Shown here: piece after piece, positions 1 to 8,195 of the stretch
Position numbering within the stretch: the first letter of the stretch is position 1
How the letters are laid out: each line of letters begins with the position of its first letter
Origin: Terana coerulea
Lineage: Eukaryota; Basidiomycota; Agaricomycetes; Polyporales; Phanerochaetaceae
Direction of reading: 5' to 3'
DNA length: 11,164 nt
NCBI GenBank assembly: GCA_024811115.1
Contig: JAKOGH010000627.1
Coordinates: 1-11,164 of the forward strand
Translations under genes and position numbers: made by a program
Notes under the pieces: model-generated
Told to the model about the DNA's origin: nothing
Seen by the model: only the letters and a program-made list of their open reading frames with translations
Databases searched by the model: none

Positions 1-405
1 GACCGCGAAACCGGTCAGCCCAAGGGCTTCGGCTACGTCGAGTTCGAGGACCTCAGCAGCGCGAAGAGCGCGTACGAAGGCCTCGCGGAACAAGAGGTTG
101 ACGGTCGCCTCCTGAGGGTCGACTATGCGACACCCCGCAGAGAGAGCAACGCTGGATTTGGGGGTGGACGAGGTGGAGGCGGTGGTGGTGGACGTGGCGG
201 GTTTAGCCCACGCAGTGGCGGTCGTGGAGGCTACGGCGGCGGCGGCGGACGCGATGGAGGTTACGGCGGCGGTGGTGGGCGCGAGGGAGGCCGTGGAGAC
301 TACGGTGATCGTGGCCGTGGCGGAGGCTATGGTGGTGGACGGGGTGGAGGTCGCGGCGGGGGCCGTGGTGGTTCGCGAAGCGGTAGGTTCTCAAGCTACT
401 CGTAG
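1..405 (+). CDS. Nucleolin/Gar2/Nsr1-like RNA-binding protein, 3' end (RRM + RGG tail)
   Basis: Partial gene: the frame is open from base 1 and stops at TAG 403-405, giving the last 134 residues. Residues 8-15 read KGFGYVEF, a textbook RNP1 motif of an RNA recognition motif. Helix 2 and beta 4 follow, ending GRLLRVDYATPR at residues 35-46, the usual close of the last RRM in nucleolin-type proteins. Residues 52-134 are a low-complexity Gly/Arg tail with repeated GGRGG, GGYGGG and GRGG blocks, ending SRSGRFSSYS. RRM followed by a GAR/RGG tail is the architecture of nucleolin, fission-yeast Gar2 and budding-yeast Nsr1, which act in the nucleolus in pre-rRNA processing; that role is inferred from family. 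Other RRM-RGG proteins (hnRNP-like) are possible because the N-terminal part and any first RRM lie outside the window. No intron is seen in this part. Confidence 0.
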   Translation, partial: DRETGQPKGFGYVEFEDLSSAKSAYEGLAEQEVDGRLLRVDYATPRRESNAGFGGGRGGGGGGGRGGFSPRSGGRGGYGGGGGRDGGYGGGGGREGGRGDYGDRGRGGGYGGGRGGGRGGGRGGSRSGRFSSYS

Positions 406-540
406 TTTTCCTTTGCGCGTCGGGCCAGGTCTGTTTCGGTTGCGGCCTCGCTGACCTGCGTGAAGGTGCAGCGCGGCGGCGTGCTGCAGGGGCGCAAGAC
501 GCAGTGGTGCGATCCGAATGAGGAGAGGGGCGTCGACGGA

Positions 541-590
541 ACGATGTACATAATATGATCATGTGTAGATACAAACACAAATATATTTGT
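541..590. promoter_or_regulatory. AT-rich 3' flank with 14-bp palindrome (577-590)
   Basis: About 140 bp after the stop of the RNA-binding protein the sequence turns sharply AT-rich for some 50 bases. It contains acaaatatatttgt at 577-590, a perfect 14-bp palindrome. An AT-rich block just downstream of a stop in otherwise GC-rich DNA is what a cleavage and polyadenylation region looks like. No canonical AATAAA is present, so this is an inference from position and composition only. Confidence 0.
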
Positions 591-721
591 TTACCAGCCA
601 TTCTTGTTTACTCGACCGCGGTGAAAGAGCCAGTGCGGTGCAGAACGCAGCCTTGGGGCAGCCTCTGCACAGCTGGACTGGGTGCGCTTCTCCTTTGTGG
701 CGTCGAGCCCTTGGCGCTCAC

Positions 722-770
722 GCAGCTCTCCCGCTCTCTCCCATCCCCTCTCCCTTGCCCATTCGCACAC
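722..770 (+). promoter_or_regulatory. Pyrimidine-rich tract, possible transcript leader
   Basis: An almost unbroken run of C and T on the plus strand, with only scattered purines. In many fungi such tracts sit at or just upstream of transcription starts. The first downstream ATG at 814 opens a frame that closes at 990, so no gene product can be tied to it. Weak. Confidence 0.
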
Positions 771-3137
771 TCGTGTCCCGTCCCATTCGACGCCTCACAT
801 CGCGTCGTATCTCATGTTGGCACACGCCGCACGCATTTCGCATGCCCTCGTCGTGTGCTGCGCGCGACAGGCCAACCTGAACTCGCCAGCCCACCAGCCA
901 AGTCCCATCGCACCGACGCCCCGCTTCATCGCCCCCTCGCGACTGTGTGCAAGCCGTCCCGTCGCAACAGACACCTCACGACTTGTGTGAAAGCATGCGC
1001 GAGTGCGGCGCTCGAACATGGCGTCGATCCACCGGGTGCACCGGCTGCTGCGGCGACCGCACGTCCCGCCCATCCCTCGGGAAGAGACCGCCCTGCTCTC
1101 GACCTCCCCGCCACGTACACCGTGTCTGACCGCCTTGGGCTTTTGTGTGCCAACGCAATATTCTATGAAGGGTGCACGTGTCGCGTTTCAAGTCCGTACG
1201 CGCGTAACTCGACTTCCGGTGTCCTGCTCCTCGACCGCATTGCCAGAAGCAAGGCGAGGTGTGCTCACAGCCACAAAGTCGACGGGCACCAAAGCCTTTG
1301 TTAGATTCAAGTGCAGGAAGGTAAGCGCAGCGTCCATGCAAAATCTGAGAGCAGCAACTTACAAGAAGGCAAAGGCAGAGCTCACCGACATCCAGCCAAC
1401 AGACCCGACATGTCCTGCCTCTCATGGCTCTCGCACATGCGTCTGAACCACAACAGCGCACGTATCTGTGCTTTTCCCCATCAAGATTCCCGGGCTTACG
1501 TGCCAAGACAGTCCACGCGCCCCTTGCCGGTTGTTCACCGCCGTCTTCAACCCTGACCCAGCTCACGCCCACCGACCGTCCAGGGCAGGGACACCACGCG
1601 TCTCGACGCTTTGATGCGTGACCAGGGCACGACAACTATGCGCGGTGCCGTCAGGCGACTGCGCACCTCGCCCGGACGCCGTGCAGCGAGTGGGCTTGCG
1701 CCCAATTTGGTACGCGCGCACACATAGTTTGCCCTTGACCATGACTCATTTCATCTCGTTCCAGTCCGCTCACTCGCCGTCATTGCCCCGCCTCGTCCGT
1801 CCGAGGCTCCGTAGCCGTCGCCGGCAGCATGGTACTGCCTGCCATCCGACGATCTGCGCCGACACGCCGCCGCCACTCCATTCATCAGCCCGGGCAAACG
1901 CACGGCGATACGATGGGACACTCGCCTGGCCGACCACGCCCGCACCGACCCGAACGCCGCCCAGTGCTCATGCGCATATCACCCAGGCCTCGACCGCCAT
2001 TCACCCATGGATCAGAATCCCGTCCGTTCGGCGGCGGCGCATGGCGCATTCGTCGCCTTTGGCGTCGGTTCCAACTCGCCGACAGCGCACGCTGCTCTCC
2101 GCGTCCAGCGGTCGCGCTCGACGTCACATCGCAGCGGCTTCCTCTGTAAGCCTCGTTCACCCCGCCTTGACCGCTTGTGTACTCAATAAGACACTACAGA
2201 CACCGTTGAGCAGGAAGGGTCTCGACGCTGAATGCGCGCGCGGGCACAAGAAGTCCAGCTGAAAGGATGTACGCACCGCACGAGAGAAAGCGACGGGCCG
2301 AGTCGCTGCGGCAGACACCACGGGCACCGCACAGCGGCGGCACGGTGTGGCCGTGTCCACTGCGCGCGTGTGCGCACGCCGCTTGCGCCGTTGCACACCG
2401 GGTCGGCGAGAGCAAGGCAGCACGCGTCGGCTGGCGCGCCTGCCCACATGCAAAGCATCAGCCAAACCCCAAGAACGAGAAACCAGAGACATACGAGAGC
2501 AGAGAAATTGAGCGCGGCAAAGCCGCCGAGCATGTGCCTGCCTGACAAGGGCTGCTCCGCCACGCAGCACATTGCCCAGCACACGCTGTTGCGCGGCGGG
2601 GCGACAACGTGGACGAGCAGGCCCCGCAGGCTCCGGTGAGACTGCTCGGTGAGCAGCCAGCCGTGAAGGCCAGTCGCAGAGTCGAGCGATGTCTTCGCCA
2701 GCAAAGCAAGGCAGCATCGTGCCCAGCCGTAGTCCTAGCAGAAAGGATGTTATCGCCTACAAACGAAAACGCGGACACCATATATGTTAGCCTGCCCGGC
2801 CTCGGAGAACAGAAATAATGACGCACCGCAGTAGTGGACGACGTCTCAGAGCGGAACGAACACACGAGACGAGGGGAAGCCGACTCCATGGTGACGTTAA
2901 AGACGTGCTCGACTCACGCTCGCTCACCGGCGTCGCTAGCCATGAGCGCGAGTCGCCAGAGAGCGCGACGCACAAAACTCAATGCCTAGCAGAGATACGC
3001 GGAACGCTCGCTGCAAATGCAGTCGCTATGGGTGTGGGCACTGCGCACGCTTGCGCCATATTAAACCGCCGCACATACAAGCTTATGAGGCAATGTGGCT
3101 ACGAGCGAGAGCCATGAGCTTCGTCACGAACACGAAA

Positions 3138-3195
3138 GTAAGCAAAACTCACGTACAGCCCTCTGTACGCCCAGTACTGACGTACGGCAATCTAG
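3138..3195 (+). other. Isolated plus-strand intron-like segment (58 nt)
   Basis: Starts GTAAGC, contains a strong branch-like AGTACTGACG about 22 nt before the end, and finishes CAATCTAG. All three signals have the right spacing for a short fungal intron. The exon after it meets TAG at once in the frame that is open upstream, so it may belong to a non-coding or unrecognised transcript. The minus strand here also carries GTGAGT-type donors, so orientation is not certain. Confidence 0.
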
Positions 3196-3467
3196 TAGTC
3201 GGGCACCGTAACGGCATGCGCCTAATTCAACGCGAGGAGATAAATGCAGGGCTAATGAAATAAACACATACACTGTACATCAATAGCGTGAATAATAACA
3301 ATCAAGTGTTTGACATACCTGCTAGGGGACAAGGCATGCCACCTCGCGTGCGAAAGCCCCAAGTCAACCAAGTGCAGAGAAATGAATCCGGCTCTATAGC
3401 TCATTTAGAATCCATATATGAAACGAGCGCAATAGAACGACGTACTTATGTATATAAGATCAATTTG

Positions 3468-3625
3468 TTATTGTAACACATACACGGCGTGCGCGTTGTT
3501 CGCCGTCACCCATGCTGGATTAAGGGACCTGTAAACCAGAGCACGTGAGCGATCCATTCTGCTATAAGACCACTCCCGAAATCTCTTACCGTGATTAATC
3601 TTCAGAGTATATGTTACTGGCATAG
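3468..3625 (-). CDS. Short open exon-like frame, possible last exon of the minus-strand gene
   Basis: On the minus strand the signal CACTGACCCTGTTCTGTAG (branch site plus acceptor) ends at 3626. It is followed by a frame open for 51 codons, from an ATG at 3623-3621 to TAA at 3470-3468. The translation has a balanced composition (it begins MPVTYTLKINHGKRF and ends NAHAVYVLQ). It could be the terminal exon of the gene to the right if that gene does not stop at 3826, or a separate small frame. An alternative reading places a 61-nt intron at 3589-3529 inside it. Confidence 0.
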
Positions 3626-3744
3626 CTACAGAACAGGGTCAGTGGTCCACTCTCGTATCATGCGGACTCGAGCTATATAGACAGCATGTGATTATACCAG
3701 CCGACTTATATACAGATAAGTGCTACTGATACAGCATCTGCTCG

Positions 3745-3766
3745 GTACATTGCGAGGAGTGGTGGT
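3745..3766. repeat. Direct repeat C, copy 1 (22 bp)
   Basis: This 22-bp segment begins gtacattgcgagg and ends gtggtggt. It is identical to 3913-3934, 168 bp away in the same orientation, with almost no similarity in the flanks. Confidence 0.
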
Positions 3767-3825
3767 CAAAGGTCGTTAGCATACCGGTCATATGTGCTCG
3801 TATCAATAAGACCAGCTCAGCTTAC

Positions 3826-5914
3826 CTACAGATAACAACCAGAAGTAAGGACCAAGATATGGCTGAGGGGAGCGTCGCCAGATACGTGATAGCATTGCTG
3901 AACCGGCTCCATGTACATTGCGAGGAGTGGTGGTGGGACGCGCCGGTCGGCACAGTCTCGGTGGATTACAACGGCGTAAACACTAGTCAGTTGTCGGTCA
4001 GGGCGTATAATGCTGTTAGACAATAGCGGATACTTACCCATGACCCGTACGGATCCCATCGTAGTTGACGACGAACGCCTACAACGACGGAGTGCACTCA
4101 TCTACTGGGGCGGTAAGGTTAAGGTTAGCATGCGCTCGGAACATAGGCAGTGGCATAATAATGTGTACCATGGCCTCACATTGAGCTGGGAGTGAGCCTG
4201 CGGCCAGATGGTCGTCGGCAGCACGAACACGCCGCCTGCGTCCTACGTGTTGCCCGAGTCCGAGTTTGTGTTTGAGTCTCGGCGTCAAGAGCCGAGGTTG
4301 CGAGTACCAATTATGAACGTGCTGAAACGACGGGTTTATGAGCGACGTGATGTATCATAGATACTACAAGACGTACCATATGACAGACATATATACCGGC
4401 GGACGGCAGACTCTCACGGAGTCTGCGCCGCAGCGAGGCCCAACAAACCCTCGCGAGCTGAATCCAACATCGCCGCAGATGCGCGAAGACATGGTAGATT
4501 GGCGCCGCAAGGAGATAGAGTATCTGTCTACATATACAAGGTCAGTACGAGCCGTGTGACATAACCTCAGAGGACATTACCTGAATGTTGCGCATGGGGA
4601 GTTGCATGAGAGGTATGTCGATGGACGAAGCCTGCTTCTCGCCAGCGGTCAGCACGGTAGGTGCAGCTTGAACCGGCGTTCGTAAGGCACATAGAATGTG
4701 CTCTCGATACTATAGAACGACTGTGTATGCCTGATCAGTAATTGTAGGAAGCTTGTAGTAACGATCGCGCACCTGTACAATGACTGCCACTAGTAGTTAC
4801 TTACTTACACTGTACTAGCGGCGGAGCCGGGCAGTACAGTGTTATAGTATTCGCTGGCGTCCCAGTAATTCCCGTTCGTAATGTAAGCATAATTAAAACG
4901 TGACAGTAATTACCTAGAGTCGCAGTCGCGCGTTCGTAGCCTGTGGCTTGTACCCTATAGTAAGGTCTCGTTAGTGACTGACATGTAATCAATAGTACTG
5001 AATATATACCTGGATCTCATGCGACGCGCTGTCCTACGCGACGAGTGAGTGGGAAATGGCGTGCATAGCGTGATGATATTTTGCAATCGCGGCGGCCTCG
5101 GGATCCCAGATCGTGATGGGCCGCGTCGCCTCGAGCGGTAGACGCCAACGGCGTATCGAGCCTACCGGCCGCTTTGTAGCAAGTCCGGCAATGACCCTTA
5201 CAGAATGTATTTACCTGGGTAGATGAAGTCAGTAGCCGGCGGCCGCACAGTAAAAGGGACCACGTACTCAGTCGCTGGCACTCTGCCACGGCGCGGCCGC
5301 AGTAAAGCAGTATAGATCCTATTAACATTCGTTTAGTGTCCGTCCGAGCAGCTCGCAGTTAATTACATGGACTGGCCACGTATTTACCACAGCTTCGCTC
5401 TCTGCTGAAGCCATTTGATTAGTCCATTACAAAGCGGTCAATTGTCTCGGTACATACCAACGTCCCTGGGATGACGCCCGCTCGACGCGACGAGCGAGTG
5501 GGAAATGACATGCACACCATGCGACGACGGTCTGTATGGGACGATGGCATAAGTGCGCGGTTCGACGAGACTAAGGAGATAACTCACGTGGTATGTCGAT
5601 GGACGAAGCGGCTAAATATGGGCGCTTCAATTAGCAGATATACGGACATGAGAAGACGGTCAGTACTCACCTCGGCCGTATAGTATCGCAACAACGAGGC
5701 GCAATCTGCACGCAATATCCCGAGCACAGATGAATGTGAGAGCCGCTCTAAACGAAATTCAGAGTCAGCTTGCGGGCCAATACCAACGCACAAGCTCACA
5801 CTTACCATTCAATGATTGCCCTACTTGGGCGTTTTCGGGGCAGTGGGAACGACGCGGGGAACGAGCGGGGCAGTGCCCTGGACGGCGAGGGGAAGGCGAA
5901 AGTGCGAGTGGCAT
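3826..5914 (-). CDS. Intron-dense orphan gene (hypothetical protein, exon model tentative)
   Basis: No recognised domain. Read on the minus strand, this stretch is full of well-formed short introns. The proposed start is ATG 5914-5912 (A at -3), downstream of a TATA box and a pyrimidine-rich leader. Best-supported 5' exons: 5914-5806 (MPLALSPSPRR...) and 5747-5671 (...VLGILRADCASLLRYY), joined in frame across a 58-nt intron with GTAAGT, GCTGACTCT and TTTAG. Other strong introns: 5670-5612, 5457-5405, 5009-4955 (GTATAT, CACTAAC, CTATAG) and 4580-4528 (GTAATG, TACTGAC, TGTAG). The best 3' chain is 4709-4581 (ending ASSIDIPLMQLPMRNIQ), 4527-4418 (SAREGLLGLAAAQTP), 4321-4308, 4235-4169 (GGVFVLPTTIWPQAHSQ), then 4078-3826 ending LVLTSGCYL and TAG. 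It stays in frame and has protein-like composition. The middle (about 5460-4720) is ambiguous because several frames are open. It may be a decaying gene, a mobile-element gene or two genes. The locus is confident; its exact exons are not. Confidence 0.
3913..3934. repeat. Direct repeat C, copy 2 (22 bp)
   Basis: Exact match to 3745-3766. This copy lies inside the last proposed exon of the minus-strand gene. Copy 1 lies beyond its proposed stop, so the two are not obviously duplicated exons. Confidence 0.
4612..4631. repeat. Direct repeat A, copy 1 (20 bp)
   Basis: The sequence ggtatgtcgatggacgaagc occurs here and at 5590-5609, same orientation, 978 bp apart, with no mismatch and unrelated flanks. 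On the minus strand this copy reads ASSIDIP in the proposed exon 4709-4581. Confidence 0.
5037..5062. repeat. Direct repeat B, copy 1 (26 bp, 3 mismatches to copy 2)
   Basis: It contains gagtgggaaatg and matches 5488-5513 at 23 of 26 positions. On the minus strand both copies can be read as ISHSLVA, suggesting related coding segments, but in this copy that frame stops straight afterwards. Confidence 0.
5488..5513. repeat. Direct repeat B, copy 2
   Basis: Partner of 5037-5062. On the minus strand it lies in a segment open in more than one frame, including one reading HVISHSLVAS. Confidence 0.
5590..5609. repeat. Direct repeat A, copy 2 (20 bp)
   Basis: Exact partner of 4612-4631. On the minus strand it starts three bases after the acceptor ATATTTAG (intron 5670-5612) and ends next to a GTGAGT donor at 5587, so it would fill a 24-nt microexon if both sites are used. 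Confidence 0.
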
Positions 5915-6009
5915 AGTAAGGGACAGCTGGGGAGAGCGGAAATAAAGGCAAGCGCTGAATTACAAAGGTGAGGATAAGGGAATGAGAGGAATGGAGGAGG
6001 AGGAGGAGA

Positions 6010-6047
6010 GGATGCGGTTTTCAGCCGTCCCCCTCGCGTCTTTTATA
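6010..6047 (-). promoter_or_regulatory. TATA box and initiation region of the minus-strand gene
   Basis: The minus strand reads GGGTATAAAAGACG with TATAAAA at 6047-6041. About 30-40 nt downstream begins a long C/T-rich stretch (about 6013-5965, with CTCCTCCTCCTCC), a common fungal initiation and leader context. The first ATG after it is at 5914. Spacing and composition fit a core promoter giving a leader of roughly 100 nt. A frame of 91 codons (6235-5960) also runs through this spot, so a chance TATA inside coding DNA is not excluded. Confidence 0.
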
Positions 6048-6255
6048 CCCTCAAGCCCGGCACTTTCGGCCTCTCCAACCCTCCGACCTGTCACGTCTCT
6101 GACCCCTGTTTCCCACGTCGTATCCGCACGCCCGGAACGCTCCAAAGGCTGAGTGGGACAGTAACAAAGAATGGGCCGAAATCGAGTTCGGCTGTCTCTT
6201 CGTTGTCGCCCCAGCACAGCGATTTGATCGCACATCTTCTAGAGCGCGCGCTCCA

Positions 6256-6271
6256 TCACGGCATGCCGTGA
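6256..6271. repeat. Perfect 16-bp palindrome
   Basis: tcacggcatgccgtga is its own reverse complement. It lies about 200 bp upstream of the TATA box, where a dimeric regulator could bind. No factor is assigned. Confidence 0.
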
Positions 6272-6368
6272 GCTTGCGCTTGCGTTACGAGGTCCATCCG
6301 TCGGAAGGCTCGCTTGAGCAAACCGCCCAGACCGTGCGGGAAGGCTTCTAGCATGACTCCACGGACTG

Positions 6369-6831
6369 TCAGCATCCAGGTACATTCAGTATCCAAATAG
6401 CACGCGCACCTCGGCTAAACGAGACCCTCAATTCGTGTCGGCTCGCCTGGCCTTGGTGGGACGTCACTCCTATTTTGTAGGCTTCAGCAAGCCTGCCGCG
6501 CAAGTCGAGCGTGAACTCGACGTCTGAGGAAAAAACCAAGCACTGAAAAAAGGCGCAGATGATACTCACATGCCAATGTCACAAGATTGGCGCCAAAAAT
6601 ATGTGAAGCAAGAGTGTTGAGCAGGCCATGTCGTGGGCGGAGACAAGGTCGAGCGCGAACGACGCAGGGCGCTGTGAGGGCGCTGAGCGCTGAGCATGCT
6701 TCTTCTTTGTGGCGCTGATGGCTTGCCATCTTTGGCCACTTTCCGGCGAAATCCTGGTATTTGCGATCGTCCCAAACTCTGGCTTGCTTGGACTCAAATC
6801 CATGGGCAGCTTCCACGCCTTCCGACTTTGT
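6369..6831 (-). CDS. Possible small spliced gene, hypothetical protein (5' end unclear)
   Basis: Minus-strand frame open from 6831 to 6570 (contains FAGKWPKMASHQRHKEEA), then a 46-nt intron 6569-6524 starting GTGAGTATC and ending in a T-rich tract with CCTCAG. The second exon, 6523-6369, begins VEFTLDLRGRLAEAYKIG and ends WILNVPGC with TGA 6371-6369. The splice restores a single frame and both exons read like protein. There is no in-frame ATG at the left end; the frame opens after a TGA at 6834-6832. A separate ATG at 6900 begins MNVRWLASVRILRKLPQF, which resembles a mitochondrial presequence and could be spliced on. No domain is recognised and the intron lacks a clear branch site, so it may be a fragment. 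Confidence 0.
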
Positions 6832-6839
6832 TCACGTCA

Positions 6840-7470
6840 GCGTCGAAAATTGTGGCAATTTTCGCAAAATCCGGACGCTTGCAAGCCAACGCACATTCAT
6901 CTCTCACGCAACTAATCCTAGGTGAGAAATTTCGCTTTCAGTACATTCTACAAGCAGCTGATATCTCGCACTGAACCAGGCTACAAAATATTTACTTAAG
7001 CTGTCTGCATGTCAGCAAGCTGTCTGGAGTGTAGCAAAATACAGCAGAGGACCGGGCGTGTTTTCTGACGCACCATTTACATGTTGTTCTCACGTTCGGG
7101 CTTCGCAAACTGGAATACAAACATCAGAAGGAAGCTCCGTTAATATGACAATGAGTTTCTTACTGAGCAACAAGCATCGAGACCCTGCGGCCGGCACTGT
7201 GAAAGCGCCGCTATCGGATGTTGCATCCTGTTTGGTCCATCTGACTGCGTCGTAGCCAAGGCACGCGCTTGGCAGCGGCAATGACCCTTTGCGTCACAAG
7301 AGAACGGAACAATCTTGCGTGGGACTTCTGCTTCACCCAGCGGCAGTGCGCACCTTCTCCGTTGATCTGCAGAACATCAGAGCTGATGGGCCCCAGACTG
7401 CCTTGAAGGCTTGTACCTTTGAATACAGACTCCAGACAGGAAACTGTTAATACAGATTGGTTTAACTGAA
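6840..7470. other. No clear gene
   Basis: Frames here are short (at most about 90 codons) and overlap on both strands. The 10-mer aagctgtctg occurs at 6998-7007 and 7018-7027. A GTGAG at 6921 followed by several AG sites hints at a splice donor but gives no model. I see nothing firm. Confidence 0.
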
Positions 7471-7472
7471 TA

Positions 7473-7544
7473 GTCTTCGGCCATACCAGCTCAGCTTGGC
7501 TGAACTGTACAGTTCAGCCAGCCTGTGTTGGTATGGCCGGAGGC
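7473..7544. repeat. 72-bp near-complete palindrome (hairpin/cruciform)
   Basis: Centred at 7508/7509 with no spacer. The inner 22 bp (7498-7519, ggctgaactgtacagttc then agcc) is a perfect palindrome. The outer arms cggccatacca (7478-7488) and tggtatggccg (7529-7539) are also perfectly complementary. Between them, 7489-7497 against 7520-7528 pairs except at 7495/7522 and 7491/7526, allowing G-U. The outermost five bases each side add three Watson-Crick pairs and one G-U. As RNA this would fold into one long stem of over 30 pairs. Confidence 0.
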
Positions 7545-7609
7545 ATATTTACGTGGGACAATATTCCAGGGAGCTGAAACTGATGATCAGATTTTGGTCA
7601 GTTGCACAC

Positions 7610-7632
7610 GTCTCGAGGTGCCAGCTCGAGAC
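7610..7632. repeat. Short inverted repeat, 8-bp stem and 7-base loop
   Basis: gtctcgag at 7610-7617 and its exact reverse complement ctcgagac at 7625-7632, about 70 bp downstream of the large palindrome. Could be part of the same structured transcript, or chance. Confidence 0.
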
Positions 7633-7799
7633 ATCGCCTACCCCACCTCATACCTGCATGCCGTAGTGTTTCCTCTGATTCTGATCCAGCTTCAAAATAG
7701 CGCCTCCCGGTTTCCATGCCTGCGTCCCGACAGTTGAGGCCACGCATTTTCCGTGCCTCCAGGGTCAAGTCCTGCCATGCCCTAGCTTCGTAAGCCCTC

Positions 7800-7902
7800 C
7801 TTGAGTCTACCCATCTTGCCCTTCACACAAACCCACCAATTCTCTGCACATTCTAACCAACATCAATTCTGCACACAATATATTGTCCCACTTCATCACT
7901 CT
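7800..7902 (+). promoter_or_regulatory. Pyrimidine-rich leader before a plus-strand transcript
   Basis: The stretch from the tccttgag at 7799 to the ATG at 7903 is dominated by C, T and A with few G, unlike the surrounding GC-rich DNA. It is followed within 50 bases by a strong intron. This fits the 5' untranslated leader of a fungal gene. I see no clear TATA box upstream. Confidence 0.
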
Positions 7903-7950
7903 ATGCTCAAAAGGCCAACAAGACGAGCAAGGCAAAGTCCCAAGTTGACA

Positions 7951-7999
7951 GTGAGTTCAATGGCCCCTGTCTCGTTCCGTGCATGGCTGACACATGCAG
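7951..7999 (+). other. 49-nt intron with full consensus
   Basis: GTGAGT donor at 7951, branch-like GGCTGACAC at 7985-7993, and acceptor ATGCAG ending at 7999. If translation began at ATG 7903 (MLKRPTRRARQSPKLT) the spliced frame would end after 13 more codons, so this may be a leader intron or a small upstream frame. Confidence 0.
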
Positions 8000-8141
8000 A
8001 CCTCAAGCTTGTTCCGCGCACATAAGCTCCGACGCGCATGAGCCGCCAGAAGAGCGCGTCGATGGAAGCGCGTCCTGCGCGCAAGTTGCAAAGACACAAT
8101 GGATAGCGTCCCGGCGACCGGGGCGTTGTCGGCAGGTTTAA
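7983..8141 (+). CDS. Small open frame, 52 codons (speculative)
   Basis: ATG 7983 to TAA 8139-8141. It begins MADTCRPQACSAHISS, with an acidic middle (DAHEPPEERVDG). The frame is also open upstream of the ATG to about 7857. It competes with the intron at 7951-7999, which would remove its start, so both cannot be used in the same transcript. Listed because the composition is less Arg-rich than its surroundings. Confidence 0.
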   Translation: MADTCRPQACSAHISSDAHEPPEERVDGSASCAQVAKTQWIASRRPGRCRQV

Positions 8142-8195
8142 AGGCCTGCGCCGACGTCGTGCCTGGAGGGAGAGCGGCGAGAGGGTGACGAGCAC

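Larger units (their letters stand above)
600..3280. other. GC-rich region without a convincing gene
   Basis: I found no gene I would defend here. Open frames up to 249 codons exist on both strands, but they overlap one another, are rich in Arg, Cys, Ser and Pro, and show no motif, as expected from GC-rich non-coding DNA. A pyrimidine-rich tract at about 722-770 could be a plus-strand leader. The frame 1018-1446 (+, starting MASIHRVHRLLRRPHV) is the least random looking. A GTAAGC at 1320 in that frame and another at 2147 (with a TTGACC and ACTACAG about 54 nt further) resemble intron starts. These are too isolated to assemble into a gene. A spliced gene, a long non-coding transcript or intergenic DNA are all possible. 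Confidence 0.

Noticed and set aside
125..601. Open frames overlapping the RGG tail on both strands
   Set aside because: Shadows of the Gly/Arg-rich coding repeat; the true frame is frame 1 with a clear RNP1 motif.
976..1635. 219-codon minus-strand frame
   Set aside because: Cys/Arg-rich, no motif and overlaps equally long plus-strand frames; typical of GC-rich non-coding DNA.
6721..6780. Resemblance of FAGKWPKMASHQRHKEEA to the YebC/TACO1 N-terminus
   Set aside because: Only a few scattered residues agree and the following sequence does not continue the family pattern.
3811..7498. 13-mer accagctcagctt shared by 3811-3823 and 7486-7498
   Set aside because: A match of this length is expected about once by chance in 11 kb.
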